Positions 15,783 to 23,709 of a stretch of 64,000 nucleotides of DNA are shown piece after piece (position 1 is the stretch's first letter; each line of letters starts with the position of its first letter). Under the pieces are notes generated by a model. The model made no database searches. It had not been told where the DNA came from and saw only the letters and a program-made list of their open reading frames with translations. The stretch lies in contig JAZLFM010000042.1 of NCBI GenBank assembly GCA_045615765.1, positions 1 to 64,000 on the forward strand. Reading direction: 5' to 3'. A program made the translations under genes and the position numbers. The stretch comes from UBA1715 sp045615765 (GTDB taxonomy: Bacteria > Bacteroidota > Bacteroidia > Bacteroidales > UBA1715).

Positions 15783-15866
15783 TTCAGTCGCAGGAGCGTT
15801 ACCTTTTTGTATATATAAAATTTAAGAAGCCCTGTTGCACTGAAAGCAATAGGGCTTTTTCTTTTT
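15763..15866 (+). promoter_or_regulatory. Trp attenuator (alternative hairpins and terminator)
   Basis: Segment 1 (GGTGGC, 15763-15768, over the Trp codons) can pair with segment 2 (GTTACC, 15798-15803). Segment 2 (CAGGAGCGTT, 15791-15800) can instead pair with segment 3 (AAGCCCTG, 15827-15834), eight pairs with two single-base bulges. Segment 3 with segment 4 makes the terminator: 15827-15838 with 15846-15857, 12 pairs including one G-T, followed by a T-rich run to 15866. A ribosome stalled on the Trp codons would free segment 2 to pair with 3 and prevent termination. With Trp plentiful, the terminator forms. The pairings are seen in the sequence; the mechanism is inferred from the classical trp model. 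Confidence 0.8.
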
Positions 15867-15887
15867 AATGTGATTAAAATTTGTGAT

Positions 15888-17072
15888 ATGGGAAAATATA
15901 CAGTAGATGAAAATGGGTACTATGGTGAATTTGGTGGTGCATATATACCAGAAATTCTACATGGTTGTGTAAGTGAGCTTCAAAAAGCTTATGACGAAAT
16001 ATTGAGCAGTGAATCGTTTAAACAAGAGTATTATCAACTGCTTCGTGATTATGCAGGTCGTCCATCTCCATTATATTATGCAAAACGATTATCGGAAAAA
16101 TATGGTTGCAAATTATATTTAAAGCGCGAAGATTGCAATCATACGGGGGCGCACAAAATAAATAATGCCTTGGGACAGATTCTTTTGGCAAAACGTATGG
16201 GCAAAAAACGAATTATTGCTGAAACTGGTGCCGGTCAACATGGCGTTGCAACAGCAACGGTTTGTGCTTTAATGAATATGGAGTGTATCGTGTATATGGG
16301 AAAAACCGATGTTGAACGTCAAGCTCCAAATGTTGAAAGAATGAAAATGCTTGGCGCTACAGTTGTTCCTGTTACATCTGGAAATATGACATTGAAAGAT
16401 GCTTGTAATGAAGCAATTCGTGATTGGTGCTGTCATCCAGAAGATACCTATTATCTTATTGGTTCTACAATGGGACCTTATCCATATCCAGAAATGGTTG
16501 CTCGTTTGCAATCTGTTATAAGTGAAGAAATTAAAACTCAAATATTAGAAAAAGAAGGTCGCGATTATCCTGATTATTTGATCGCTTGTGTTGGTGGTGG
16601 TAGTAACGCGGCTGGTACGATTTATCATTATCTAGATGAAGAAAAAGTACAGATTGTTTTGGCGGAAGCTGGTGGTTTAGGAGTTGATACAGGTAAGACA
16701 GCGGCAACAATAAAATTAGGTTCTGTAGGTATTATTCACGGTATGAGAACTTATGTTATCCAAGATGAAGATGGACAAATTGTTGAACCATACTCAATCT
16801 CTGCCGGTCTTGACTATCCTGGTGTAGGTCCAATGCATTCAAATATAGCAAAAAATGGTCGTGCAACAGTATTGGCTGTCACTGATGACGAAGCTATGAA
16901 TGCTGGTATGGAGTTGACAAGATTGGAGGGTATTATTCCTGCAATTGAGAGTGCTCATGCTTTGGGTGTTTTACCAAAAATGAAATTTAAACCAACCGAT
17001 GTTGTTGTTCTAACAGTTTCGGGTCGAGGAGATAAGGACTTGAATACATATTTGAAATATTTCAATAAATAA
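15888..17072 (+). CDS. trpB: Tryptophan synthase beta chain
   Basis: Condenses indole with serine to give tryptophan, using pyridoxal phosphate and partnering TrpA. It has 394 residues from the ATG at 15888 (MGKYTVDENGYYGEFGGAY); an upstream in-frame GTG at 15870 overlaps the attenuator and is unlikely. Hallmarks are the PLP lysine, Lys90, in HTGAHKINN, ETGAGQHG, the phosphate loop GGGSNAAG, and SGRGDKD at the end. First gene of the operon, as usual in Bacteroidales, and directly downstream of the attenuator. Confidence 0.96.
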   Translation: MGKYTVDENGYYGEFGGAYIPEILHGCVSELQKAYDEILSSESFKQEYYQLLRDYAGRPSPLYYAKRLSEKYGCKLYLKREDCNHTGAHKINNALGQILLAKRMGKKRIIAETGAGQHGVATATVCALMNMECIVYMGKTDVERQAPNVERMKMLGATVVPVTSGNMTLKDACNEAIRDWCCHPEDTYYLIGSTMGPYPYPEMVARLQSVISEEIKTQILEKEGRDYPDYLIACVGGGSNAAGTIYHYLDEEKVQIVLAEAGGLGVDTGKTAATIKLGSVGIIHGMRTYVIQDEDGQIVEPYSISAGLDYPGVGPMHSNIAKNGRATVLAVTDDEAMNAGMELTRLEGIIPAIESAHALGVLPKMKFKPTDVVVLTVSGRGDKDLNTYLKYFNK

Positions 17073-17074
17073 TT

Positions 17075-18475
17075 ATGAAGAAATTTAGCTACAATACTAC
17101 ATTAAAAACAATGTTGGGGGATTTACATACCCCTGTAAGCACGTATTTGAAGGTGCGTGATTTGTTTTTTCAAAGTGCATTGATGGAAAGTTCCGATTAT
17201 CATGGTGGGGAGAATAACCGTTCGTTTATTGCTTTGGATCCTATTGCTAGTATTAGTATTAGCCACGGAAAAGCATTGGCGACATTTCCAGATGGAAGTG
17301 TTTCGGAACATGAGGTGAATGAGTCATATCGTTGCGATAATGCAATTAGTGATTTCCTTGCACAATTTTCTGTTAGCGGTGAAGGTGCTAATTATTGCGG
17401 TTTGTATGGATATACTTCGTTTAACGCGGTTCGTTATTTTGAAAATATTGCTGTGAAAGATTCTACAGATGATAAAAATGACGCTCCCGATATGATGTAC
17501 ATCATGTATAAATATATAATCGTTTTTAATGATTATAAAAATGAAATGATGTTGATTGAAATGACGAAAGATGGTGAGAATAGTAATTTAAATTATATTG
17601 AAAATGCTATTCGTAATCGTAGAATTACGACATATCCATTTCATCCTGTGGGAGATACAACATCTACATTAACGGATGAAGAACATAAAGCAAATATTCG
17701 TAAAGGTATTGCTCATTGTATGCGTGGGGATGTGTTCCAAATTGTTCTTTCTCGTCGTTTTGCACAGAAATTCGAAGGAGATGATTTTAAATTATATCGC
17801 GCATTACGAAGTATAAATCCTTCACCATACTTGTTCTATTTTGATTTTGGTGGTTTTAGAATTTTTGGTTCTTCTCCAGAAACACATTGTCGTATTCAAG
17901 GTAATCGTGCCTACATAGATCCGATTGCTGGTACCACTCGTCGTACGGGGGATGCGGAAAAAGATGCTCAAGGTGCAGAATATCTTCGTAATGATCCGAA
18001 AGAAAATGCAGAACATGTTATGTTGGTTGATTTGGCAAGAAACGACTTGTCGCGCAACTGTCATGATGTGAAGGTTGATTTTTATAAGGAATTACAATAC
18101 TATAGCCATGTTATTCACTTAGTTAGCCGTGTGAGTGGTACATTAAATGAAGGTGCAAATCCAATTAAGGCGTTTATTGATACATTCCCAGCAGGAACAT
18201 TGAGTGGAGCTCCAAAAGTTCGCGCAATGCAGTTGATTAGTGAGTATGAACCACACAATCGTGGCGCTTATGGTGGTTGTATTGGTTTTATAGGTTTAAA
18301 TGGTGATTTAAATCAAGCTATTACAATTCGAACGTTTGTAAGCCGTAATAATCAATTATGGTTCCAAGCAGGTGGTGGTATTGTTGCAAAAAGTAACGAA
18401 GAATATGAGTTACAAGAAGTTAATAATAAGCTTGGAGCATTGAAAAAAGCAATTTTAATGGCAGAAAAAATGTAA
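17075..18475 (+). CDS. trpE: Anthranilate synthase component I
   Basis: Makes anthranilate from chorismate with ammonia supplied by TrpG. The 466-residue protein has an N-terminal regulatory region with SALMESSDY, matching the LLES-type tryptophan feedback site. Its C-terminal chorismate-binding domain shows FQIVLSRRF, SPSPYLFY-like NPSPYLFYFDF, GSSPETH, PIAGTTRRTG, ENAEHVMLVDLARND, and TFPAGTLSGAPKVRAM. It begins 2 bases after trpB. Enzyme activity is therefore likely controlled by tryptophan as well as transcription. Confidence 0.96.
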   Translation: MKKFSYNTTLKTMLGDLHTPVSTYLKVRDLFFQSALMESSDYHGGENNRSFIALDPIASISISHGKALATFPDGSVSEHEVNESYRCDNAISDFLAQFSVSGEGANYCGLYGYTSFNAVRYFENIAVKDSTDDKNDAPDMMYIMYKYIIVFNDYKNEMMLIEMTKDGENSNLNYIENAIRNRRITTYPFHPVGDTTSTLTDEEHKANIRKGIAHCMRGDVFQIVLSRRFAQKFEGDDFKLYRALRSINPSPYLFYFDFGGFRIFGSSPETHCRIQGNRAYIDPIAGTTRRTGDAEKDAQGAEYLRNDPKENAEHVMLVDLARNDLSRNCHDVKVDFYKELQYYSHVIHLVSRVSGTLNEGANPIKAFIDTFPAGTLSGAPKVRAMQLISEYEPHNRGAYGGCIGFIGLNGDLNQAITIRTFVSRNNQLWFQAGGGIVAKSNEEYELQEVNNKLGALKKAILMAEKM

Positions 18476-18493
18476 TTCAAAAATCAAAAGAAC

Positions 18494-19084
18494 ATGGAAA
18501 TTTGTATCATAGATAATTACGATTCTTTTACATATAATCTTGCTCATCTAGTTCGTGAGTTGGGTGTGAATGTAACGGTATTTCGAAATGATCAATTCGA
18601 AATGCCTCAATTGGAACAATTTGATGGAATTATTCTTTCCCCAGGTCCTGGTATTCCTGAAGAAGCAGGTTTATTGCTTGATGTCATTAAACAGTATGCA
18701 GGCAAAAAAACAATGTTAGGAGTTTGTTTGGGAGAACAGGCAATTGCGGTAGCGTTTGGTGGAAAATTAGTTAATTTAAGTGATGTATTCCACGGTGTGC
18801 AAACACCAATCTCTATTAAAAAGAATGAAGATAATTCATTTGTTGACAATCTATTTGATGGCTTGAATTCAACTATTCCTGTAGGTCGGTATCATTCATG
18901 GGTTGCAGATGAAAAAACACTTCCTTCGTGCTTAGAAATTACAGCAGTTAGTGAGGAAGGACAGATTATGGGATTGAAACATAAAGACTTTGAAATACAT
19001 GGTATTCAATTTCATCCTGAATCGGTACTTACGCCAGATGGAAAAGCTATGATATCTAATTGGTTGAAAATGTGTAACAAATAA
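18494..19084 (+). CDS. trpG: Anthranilate synthase component II (glutamine amidotransferase)
   Basis: Releases ammonia from glutamine for TrpE. A 196-residue class I amidotransferase with IIDNYDSFTYNL at the start, the oxyanion region SPGPGIP, nucleophile Cys78 in GVCLGEQAI and the His-Glu pair in IQFHPESVL. The usual His after GVCLG is Glu here, a position that varies in the family. It is not fused to trpD, unlike in enterobacteria. Position between trpE and trpD makes tryptophan rather than folate synthesis the clear role. Confidence 0.95.
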   Translation: MEICIIDNYDSFTYNLAHLVRELGVNVTVFRNDQFEMPQLEQFDGIILSPGPGIPEEAGLLLDVIKQYAGKKTMLGVCLGEQAIAVAFGGKLVNLSDVFHGVQTPISIKKNEDNSFVDNLFDGLNSTIPVGRYHSWVADEKTLPSCLEITAVSEEGQIMGLKHKDFEIHGIQFHPESVLTPDGKAMISNWLKMCNK

Positions 19085-19101
19085 AAAACAAACGGAACAA
19101 A

Positions 19102-20100
19102 ATGAAACAGATTTTAACTAGAATAATTAATCATGAAGAACTTTCTCAAGCAGAGACGAAAGAAATCATGATAAATATAACTCAAGAAAAATATAATGAT
19201 TCACAACTTGCAGCATTGCTTATGGGACTCCAAATGCGCGGAATAACAGTTGATGAATTGTTGGGATTTCGCGAAGGTTTACTAGAAACAGGTTTGGCTG
19301 TGGATTTATCTCCATTTAAACCAATTGATATTGTTGGAACTGGTGGTGATGGAAAAAATACTTTCAATATTTCTACTTGTGCTTGCTTTGTTGTAGCTGG
19401 TGCAGGATATAAAGTTGCTAAACATGGTAATTATGCTTCGACGAGCGTGAGTGGAGCAGGTAATGTTATTGAAGAACACGGAGTTACGTTTACAAACGAT
19501 AACGATAAATTGAAGAAGTGTTTGGACGAAGTGGGATTTATTTATATGCACGCTCCATTATTCGCACGAGGAATGAAGTTTGTAGGACCGACTCGAAAGA
19601 ATTTATTGGTTCCAACTTGCTTTAACTTGCTTGGTCCATTGGTAAATCCATGTCGTCCTTCTTATCAGTTGCTTGGTGTTGCAAATCCACAACAATTACG
19701 ATTGTATAGTCGTGTGTACGAAAAAATGGGTATAAACTATGGTATTGTTACCAGTGTTGATGGATTTGATGAAATTTCGTTAACTTCAGAATTTAAGGTT
19801 AAACGAAACGGATTTGAACGTATTTATAATCCAGAAGAATTGGGTATGCCTCTGGCAAAAGCAGAAGATTTGTTTGGTGGTTCGACAAAAGAAGAGGCTA
19901 AACAAATTTTTGATAATGTTTTAGAAGGAAAGGCAACCGTTTCTCAAACAAATGTGGTGTTGGCTAATGCTGCATTTGCAATAAATATTATAGAATCGGA
20001 AAAAACATACGAAGAATGTCTTGCTATTGCAAAAGAATCGTTGGATAGCAAGGCTGCGTTGAATGTTTTGAAGAAGTATGTTGCTTTTAATGCAAAATAA
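19102..20100 (+). CDS. trpD: Anthranilate phosphoribosyltransferase
   Basis: Transfers phosphoribosyl from PRPP to anthranilate. The 332-residue protein has the family signature GTGGDGKNTFNIST (about 74-87), KHGNYASTSVSGAGNVIEE, and the anthranilate/PRPP segment RGMKFVGPTRKNLLVPTCFNLLGPLVNP. Length is typical. Its stop is one base before the preferred trpC start, so translation is probably coupled. Confidence 0.96.
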   Translation: MKQILTRIINHEELSQAETKEIMINITQEKYNDSQLAALLMGLQMRGITVDELLGFREGLLETGLAVDLSPFKPIDIVGTGGDGKNTFNISTCACFVVAGAGYKVAKHGNYASTSVSGAGNVIEEHGVTFTNDNDKLKKCLDEVGFIYMHAPLFARGMKFVGPTRKNLLVPTCFNLLGPLVNPCRPSYQLLGVANPQQLRLYSRVYEKMGINYGIVTSVDGFDEISLTSEFKVKRNGFERIYNPEELGMPLAKAEDLFGGSTKEEAKQIFDNVLEGKATVSQTNVVLANAAFAINIIESEKTYEECLAIAKESLDSKAALNVLKKYVAFNAK

Positions 20101-20101
20101 T

Positions 20102-20881
20102 ATGGAAGATGTACTAACGAAAATCGTTGCTCATAAGCGTATTGAGGTTGCAGAACAAAAGGCTTTGTTGAGCGAGGTTGATTTGGAAAAACAATTACAA
20201 CCTCGTATTGCATATTCTTTTAAAGCGGCTTTGAATAATTCGCCATCGGGAATCATTTCTGAGTTCAAAAGAAAATCTCCTTCGAAGGGCTGGATTAAGC
20301 AAGGTGCTAATCCAAAAGAAATTGTTCCTGGTTATGAAAAGAATGGTGCTGCTGCACTTTCGATTCTTACAGATGAACATTTTTTCGGTGGTACATTGGC
20401 AGATATTGAAGCGGTTAGAAGTTTGGTGCAAATTCCAATATTGCGTAAGGATTTTATAATTGATAGATATCAATTGCTTCAGGCACAAAAAGTCGGTGCA
20501 GATGTGGTGTTACTTATTGCCGCTTGTCTTACAAAAGAAGAGTGTGCGTATTTAACGAATGAAGCACATAAACTTGGGCTTGAAGTTCTTTTGGAGGTAC
20601 ATTCGGTAAATGAATTGGAATATATTACTCCTGAAATTGATGTTGTTGGTTGTAATAACCGAAATTTAGGAACGTTTGTCACTGATATTCAAAATTCATT
20701 CAATTTGGCGAAAGCATTGCAGGGAAGTGGCAAAACTATGGTGAGCGAAAGTGGTATTTCAAAAGTGGAAACTATTAAAGAGTTGCGTGAGGTTGGTTTT
20801 AGAGGATTTTTGATAGGGGAAACATTTATGAAAGAGGCTTGTCCTCCAGATGTGTTACGACAATATACTGCTGAATTTTAA
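20102..20881 (+). CDS. trpC: Indole-3-glycerol phosphate synthase
   Basis: Closes the indole ring: carboxyphenylamino-deoxyribulose phosphate to indoleglycerol phosphate. I start at the ATG at 20102 (MEDVLTKIVAHKR), giving 259 residues; an in-frame ATG at 20078 would overlap trpD. TIM-barrel motifs are visible: ISEFKRKSPSKG, ALSILTDEHFFGG, ILRKDFIID, VEVHS-like LLEVHSVNE, VGCNNRNL and SESGISK. It is a separate gene from trpF, unlike the fused enterobacterial form. Confidence 0.96.
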   Translation: MEDVLTKIVAHKRIEVAEQKALLSEVDLEKQLQPRIAYSFKAALNNSPSGIISEFKRKSPSKGWIKQGANPKEIVPGYEKNGAAALSILTDEHFFGGTLADIEAVRSLVQIPILRKDFIIDRYQLLQAQKVGADVVLLIAACLTKEECAYLTNEAHKLGLEVLLEVHSVNELEYITPEIDVVGCNNRNLGTFVTDIQNSFNLAKALQGSGKTMVSESGISKVETIKELREVGFRGFLIGETFMKEACPPDVLRQYTAEF

Positions 20882-20887
20882 ATGCTT

Positions 20888-21514
20888 ATGAAGAAGTCTT
20901 TACTCATAAAAGTTTGTGGAATGCGCGATGCGGAAAACATTCGTGCTGTGGAGGCGTTGGGTATAGACATGATGGGTTTTATTTTTTACGAACCATCAGC
21001 AAGAAATGTTTTGGATGTTCCTATGTATTTGCCAAAACAGGTAAAACGTGTCGGTGTTTTTGTGAATAGTTCGATTGATTTTATTGTGGAGAAATGCTCT
21101 GCGTTTCAATTTGATATTGTGCAATTACATGGAACGGAAACGCCTGAATTTTGTAAGGAAGTTGCTACAAAGCTACAAGTTGAAGTAATGAAGGCGTTCT
21201 CATTGGCTACCAAAGATGATTTTGCAAAAATCAACGAATATGAGGGAACTTGTTCTCGATATGTATTTGATACGAAAACACCTAAAATGGGTGGCTCAGG
21301 TCAAAAATTTGATTGGAATTTATTAGAAAATTATAAAGGTAAAACGCCATTTTTATTAAGTGGTGGAATTGATGCTAATTCCGTAAATGAGGTGTTGCAA
21401 TTAACACATTCTCAATTAGTTGGTTTAGATTTAAATAGTAAGTTTGAAATTTCTCCTGCATTAAAAAATGTAGATTTATTACGACAATTTATTACAGAAA
21501 TTAGAAAAAGTTAG
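20888..21514 (+). CDS. trpF: Phosphoribosylanthranilate isomerase
   Basis: Isomerises phosphoribosylanthranilate. It is a TIM barrel of 208 residues from the ATG at 20888; an ATG at 20882 immediately after the trpC stop is equally possible. The general base Cys is in IKVCGMRD, and the general acid Asp is probably in RYVFDTKTPKMGGSGQ, where the phosphate loop also begins. FLLSGGID and GLDLNSKFE complete the fold. Chemically it acts before TrpC, although the gene lies after it. Confidence 0.95.
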   Translation: MKKSLLIKVCGMRDAENIRAVEALGIDMMGFIFYEPSARNVLDVPMYLPKQVKRVGVFVNSSIDFIVEKCSAFQFDIVQLHGTETPEFCKEVATKLQVEVMKAFSLATKDDFAKINEYEGTCSRYVFDTKTPKMGGSGQKFDWNLLENYKGKTPFLLSGGIDANSVNEVLQLTHSQLVGLDLNSKFEISPALKNVDLLRQFITEIRKS

Positions 21515-21518
21515 GATT

Positions 21519-22298
21519 ATGGAAAAGAATAGAATTGATAGTCTGTTTGAAGGCTCAAAACAGAATCTTTTGTCGGTATATTTTTGTGCTGGTGCAACTC
21601 GTGTGGACGATGCTCCAGAAATTTTGAAGTCGCTCCAGGCACATAATATTGATATGGTAGAAATAGGTTTTCCGTTCAGTGACCCAATGGCCGATGGTGT
21701 TGTGATACAAGAAGCTGCAACAAAAGCGTTGAAGAATGGAATGAAACTTCGTCTTCTTTTTGAACAATTGAAGGATATTCGTAAAACAGTGTCTATGCCG
21801 TTAGTTTTTATGGGATATTTGAATCCTATAATGCAATTTGGTTTTGAAAAATTCTGTAAGACTTGTGCTGAAGTTGGTATAGATGGTTGCATTATTCCTG
21901 ATTTACCTTTTGCCGACTATATTAATGATTTTAAACCTATTGCAGATAAATATAACATTCGTGTTATTATGCTTGTTACTCCGGAAACCAGCGACGATCG
22001 TGTTAAAGAAATCGATGCGAATACCAATGGATTTATTTATATGGTTTCTAGTGCGTCAACAACAGGTGCACAAAAGAGTTTTGATGAACAAAAACAAGCA
22101 TATTTCCGCAGAATTGATAGCTTGAATCTAAAAAATGAAAGAATGGTCGGTTTTGGTGTTTCTAATAAGGCAACATTTGATGCGGCATGTGCAAATTCAC
22201 GTGGGGCAATAGTTGGTAGTAAGTTTGTTAAATTATTAGCAGAAAAACCTACAATCGATGAAGCTGTAGTTGCTTTAAAACAATCTTTGCAAGAATAA
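21519..22298 (+). CDS. trpA: Tryptophan synthase alpha chain
   Basis: Cleaves indoleglycerol phosphate to indole and glyceraldehyde 3-phosphate and channels indole to TrpB. The protein has 259 residues with catalytic Glu48 and Asp59 in VEIGFPFSDPMADG, FMGYLNPIMQFG, DGCIIPDLPF, YMVSSASTTGA and VGFGVSN. It is the last gene of the operon and is followed by a strong terminator. trpA and trpB lie at opposite ends of the operon, the usual Bacteroidales arrangement. Confidence 0.96.
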   Translation: MEKNRIDSLFEGSKQNLLSVYFCAGATRVDDAPEILKSLQAHNIDMVEIGFPFSDPMADGVVIQEAATKALKNGMKLRLLFEQLKDIRKTVSMPLVFMGYLNPIMQFGFEKFCKTCAEVGIDGCIIPDLPFADYINDFKPIADKYNIRVIMLVTPETSDDRVKEIDANTNGFIYMVSSASTTGAQKSFDEQKQAYFRRIDSLNLKNERMVGFGVSNKATFDAACANSRGAIVGSKFVKLLAEKPTIDEAVVALKQSLQE

Positions 22299-22323
22299 TA
22301 CGATTTATTCAATATATGTTGAG

Positions 22324-22347
22324 GGGCGAATTTATTCGCCCTTTTTT
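22324..22347 (+). terminator. trp operon terminator
   Basis: GGGCGAA and TTCGCCC form a perfect 7-pair stem around TTTA, followed by six T. Confidence 0.9.
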
Positions 22348-22348
22348 A

Positions 22349-22599
22349 TTGTATTAAAACCTATAATATTAGTGAAAGGTCGATTTGAAGGAAACGATTC
22401 TATCGGTTCAGAGAACATGGCTACAATAGCGCAAGAAATAGCAAAATTCGTGTAGGTATTCAGCACTCATAATGAACAATAAAAATTTTCATTTAATAAG
22501 GGACTGTCACGGAGTGGATCTCCAAGCCCCAGATGGGGTTAATGTTTTCGCTTTCTTATTTGGAAAATTTTTATATTTGAAAAAATCATTCACGAAACT
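22349..22599 (+). other. Gap with a coding relic and GC-rich inverted repeats
   Basis: One frame from about 22349 to 22455 reads as protein (VKGRFEGNDSIGSENMATIAQ...) with no plausible complete gene, so it may be the tail of a lost gene. The sequence beginning GGGACTGTCAC at 22500 is locally richer in G+C and contains short inverted repeats (CCCCA/TGGGG at 22527-22538). It resembles the ends of some insertion sequences but has no partner end here. A TATATTTG box at 22572-22579 serves the next gene. Confidence 0.35.
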
Positions 22600-23220
22600 A
22601 TGAAACAAGTGAAATTCAATATTTCCGATAAAGTTTGGAAAATGCTTACAACTGAACAGCAAATAGCCCTGTTGTGGGAAAATGATACTATGTTGTTTGT
22701 TCAATGTTGCAACGATATTGCTTATTTACGGGCTGAATATGGTTTTGTTGTTCCGCGGGAAATAGATGAAAATGATTTCTACAAAACTATAGCATATATA
22801 GTTGTGGAATCAGAAGACAGTAAAATGGCAAATGATTCTAATGCCGATTTTGTTGCCAATTGCAAAGCACTTTTAAACGATAGTGAATTTTGGCACGAAT
22901 ACAAAGAACGCAAAACCGAATATGATGCATATTATGCCTACGCAAAGCAACGAATTGAAAAAATAGAAAGTGATATTCGTGGTGGTGATTTCGACAATGA
23001 AGACTGGGTTTGCATAACAGATACTGTTCCTGATACAAGTGTAGAAAAACAACAAGAATTTACAACTTTTCAGCAACAATTGCTCAATGAAGTAAAACAT
23101 ATCTATGCAGCATTAAAACTTGATGAAAAAAAACGCAAACTTACATCACAAACCGATTCTGAAGAAAACCAACTACCTACAGCCCAAGGGAGTCGTGATA
23201 GTGATGATTTGCCGTTTTAG
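22600..23220 (+). CDS. Unknown protein with an SSB-like C-terminal tip
   Basis: A 206-residue protein I do not recognise. The N-terminal 60 residues (ISDKVWKMLTTEQQIALLW...) are helical, the middle is strongly charged (many Glu, Lys, Tyr) and the last 40 residues are low-complexity and acidic. The final residues are SDDLPF, the same as the tip by which single-stranded-DNA-binding protein recruits partner enzymes in this phylum, after a disordered linker just as in SSB. No OB fold is evident. It has its own -7 box (22572-22579), lies between two degraded or repeat stretches, and is probably accessory. A DNA-metabolism role is inferred from the tail only. Confidence 0.7.
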   Translation: MKQVKFNISDKVWKMLTTEQQIALLWENDTMLFVQCCNDIAYLRAEYGFVVPREIDENDFYKTIAYIVVESEDSKMANDSNADFVANCKALLNDSEFWHEYKERKTEYDAYYAYAKQRIEKIESDIRGGDFDNEDWVCITDTVPDTSVEKQQEFTTFQQQLLNEVKHIYAALKLDEKKRKLTSQTDSEENQLPTAQGSRDSDDLPF

Positions 23221-23231
23221 GGAGTTTCGTA

Positions 23232-23336
23232 AGTGCAAGAAACGGGCTGAAAGTCCTGACTGCACTTAGGCTTGGGCAACGCCCTAGGTGAACGAGGAAA
23301 TGTTTTATACGCCCTGAAAGGGCAACAGCTGAAGCT
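23232..23336. repeat. REP-like palindromic repeat
   Basis: About 105 bases of nested inverted repeats: AGTGCA/TGCACT at the left, a GGGC..GCCC pair around AAC (GGGCAACGCCC), and GCCCTGAAAGGGC at the right. The composition is richer in G+C than the flanks. The phrases match the dispersed repeats common between genes in Bacteroidales. No transposase lies nearby. Confidence 0.6.
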
Positions 23337-23340
23337 TGGT

Positions 23341-23703
23341 TTAAAAAAGAGCAATTACATACGGAATAAATACCAGTAATCCAATAATTGCAGCCATAAT
23401 GGCGCAAATTAGTACAGAACCTGCGGCGATATCTTTGATGTCGCCGATTTTTTTATCATAATCGGGAGAAACTATATCGCATATCTTTTCTATTGTTGTG
23501 TTAAATCCTTCAGCAGAAAAGACAAGTGCTATCGCAAAAATAACTGCTATCCATTCAGTGGTAGAAATAGAAAAGAAAAATCCCGCAATAATCACACATA
23601 CAGCTGCAAATAAATGAAATTGAGCATGGCTTTCGTTTTTTATTAGTGTAAGAATGCCGTTAAATGCACAAGCGAAACTATGTATCTCTTTTCGAATAGA
23701 CAT
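23341..23703 (-). CDS. dgkA: Diacylglycerol/undecaprenol kinase family protein
   Basis: A 120-residue integral membrane lipid kinase with three hydrophobic helices. Conserved family residues are visible: the N-terminal FACAFNGI, Glu in NESHAQFH, the AEGFNTTIEKICD catalytic helix, and DYDKKIGDIKDIAAGSVL. Such proteins phosphorylate diacylglycerol or undecaprenol and so recycle lipid carriers for the cell wall. It ends a leftward run of two DUF6089 genes, 6 bases after the previous stop, so co-transcription is likely. The exact lipid substrate cannot be read from the sequence. Confidence 0.9.
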   Translation of the reverse strand: MSIRKEIHSFACAFNGILTLIKNESHAQFHLFAAVCVIIAGFFFSISTTEWIAVIFAIALVFSAEGFNTTIEKICDIVSPDYDKKIGDIKDIAAGSVLICAIMAAIIGLLVFIPYVIALF

Positions 23704-23709
23704 ATTTTC

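Noticed and set aside
15870..15887. GTG at 15870 as the trpB start
   Set aside because: It would put the start within a few bases of the terminator T run, while the ATG at 15888 aligns with the usual TrpB N-terminus.
18707..18760. Inactive TrpG because of GVCLGEQ instead of GVCLGHQ
   Set aside because: The nucleophile Cys and the His-Glu pair are intact; the position after GVCLG varies among amidotransferases.
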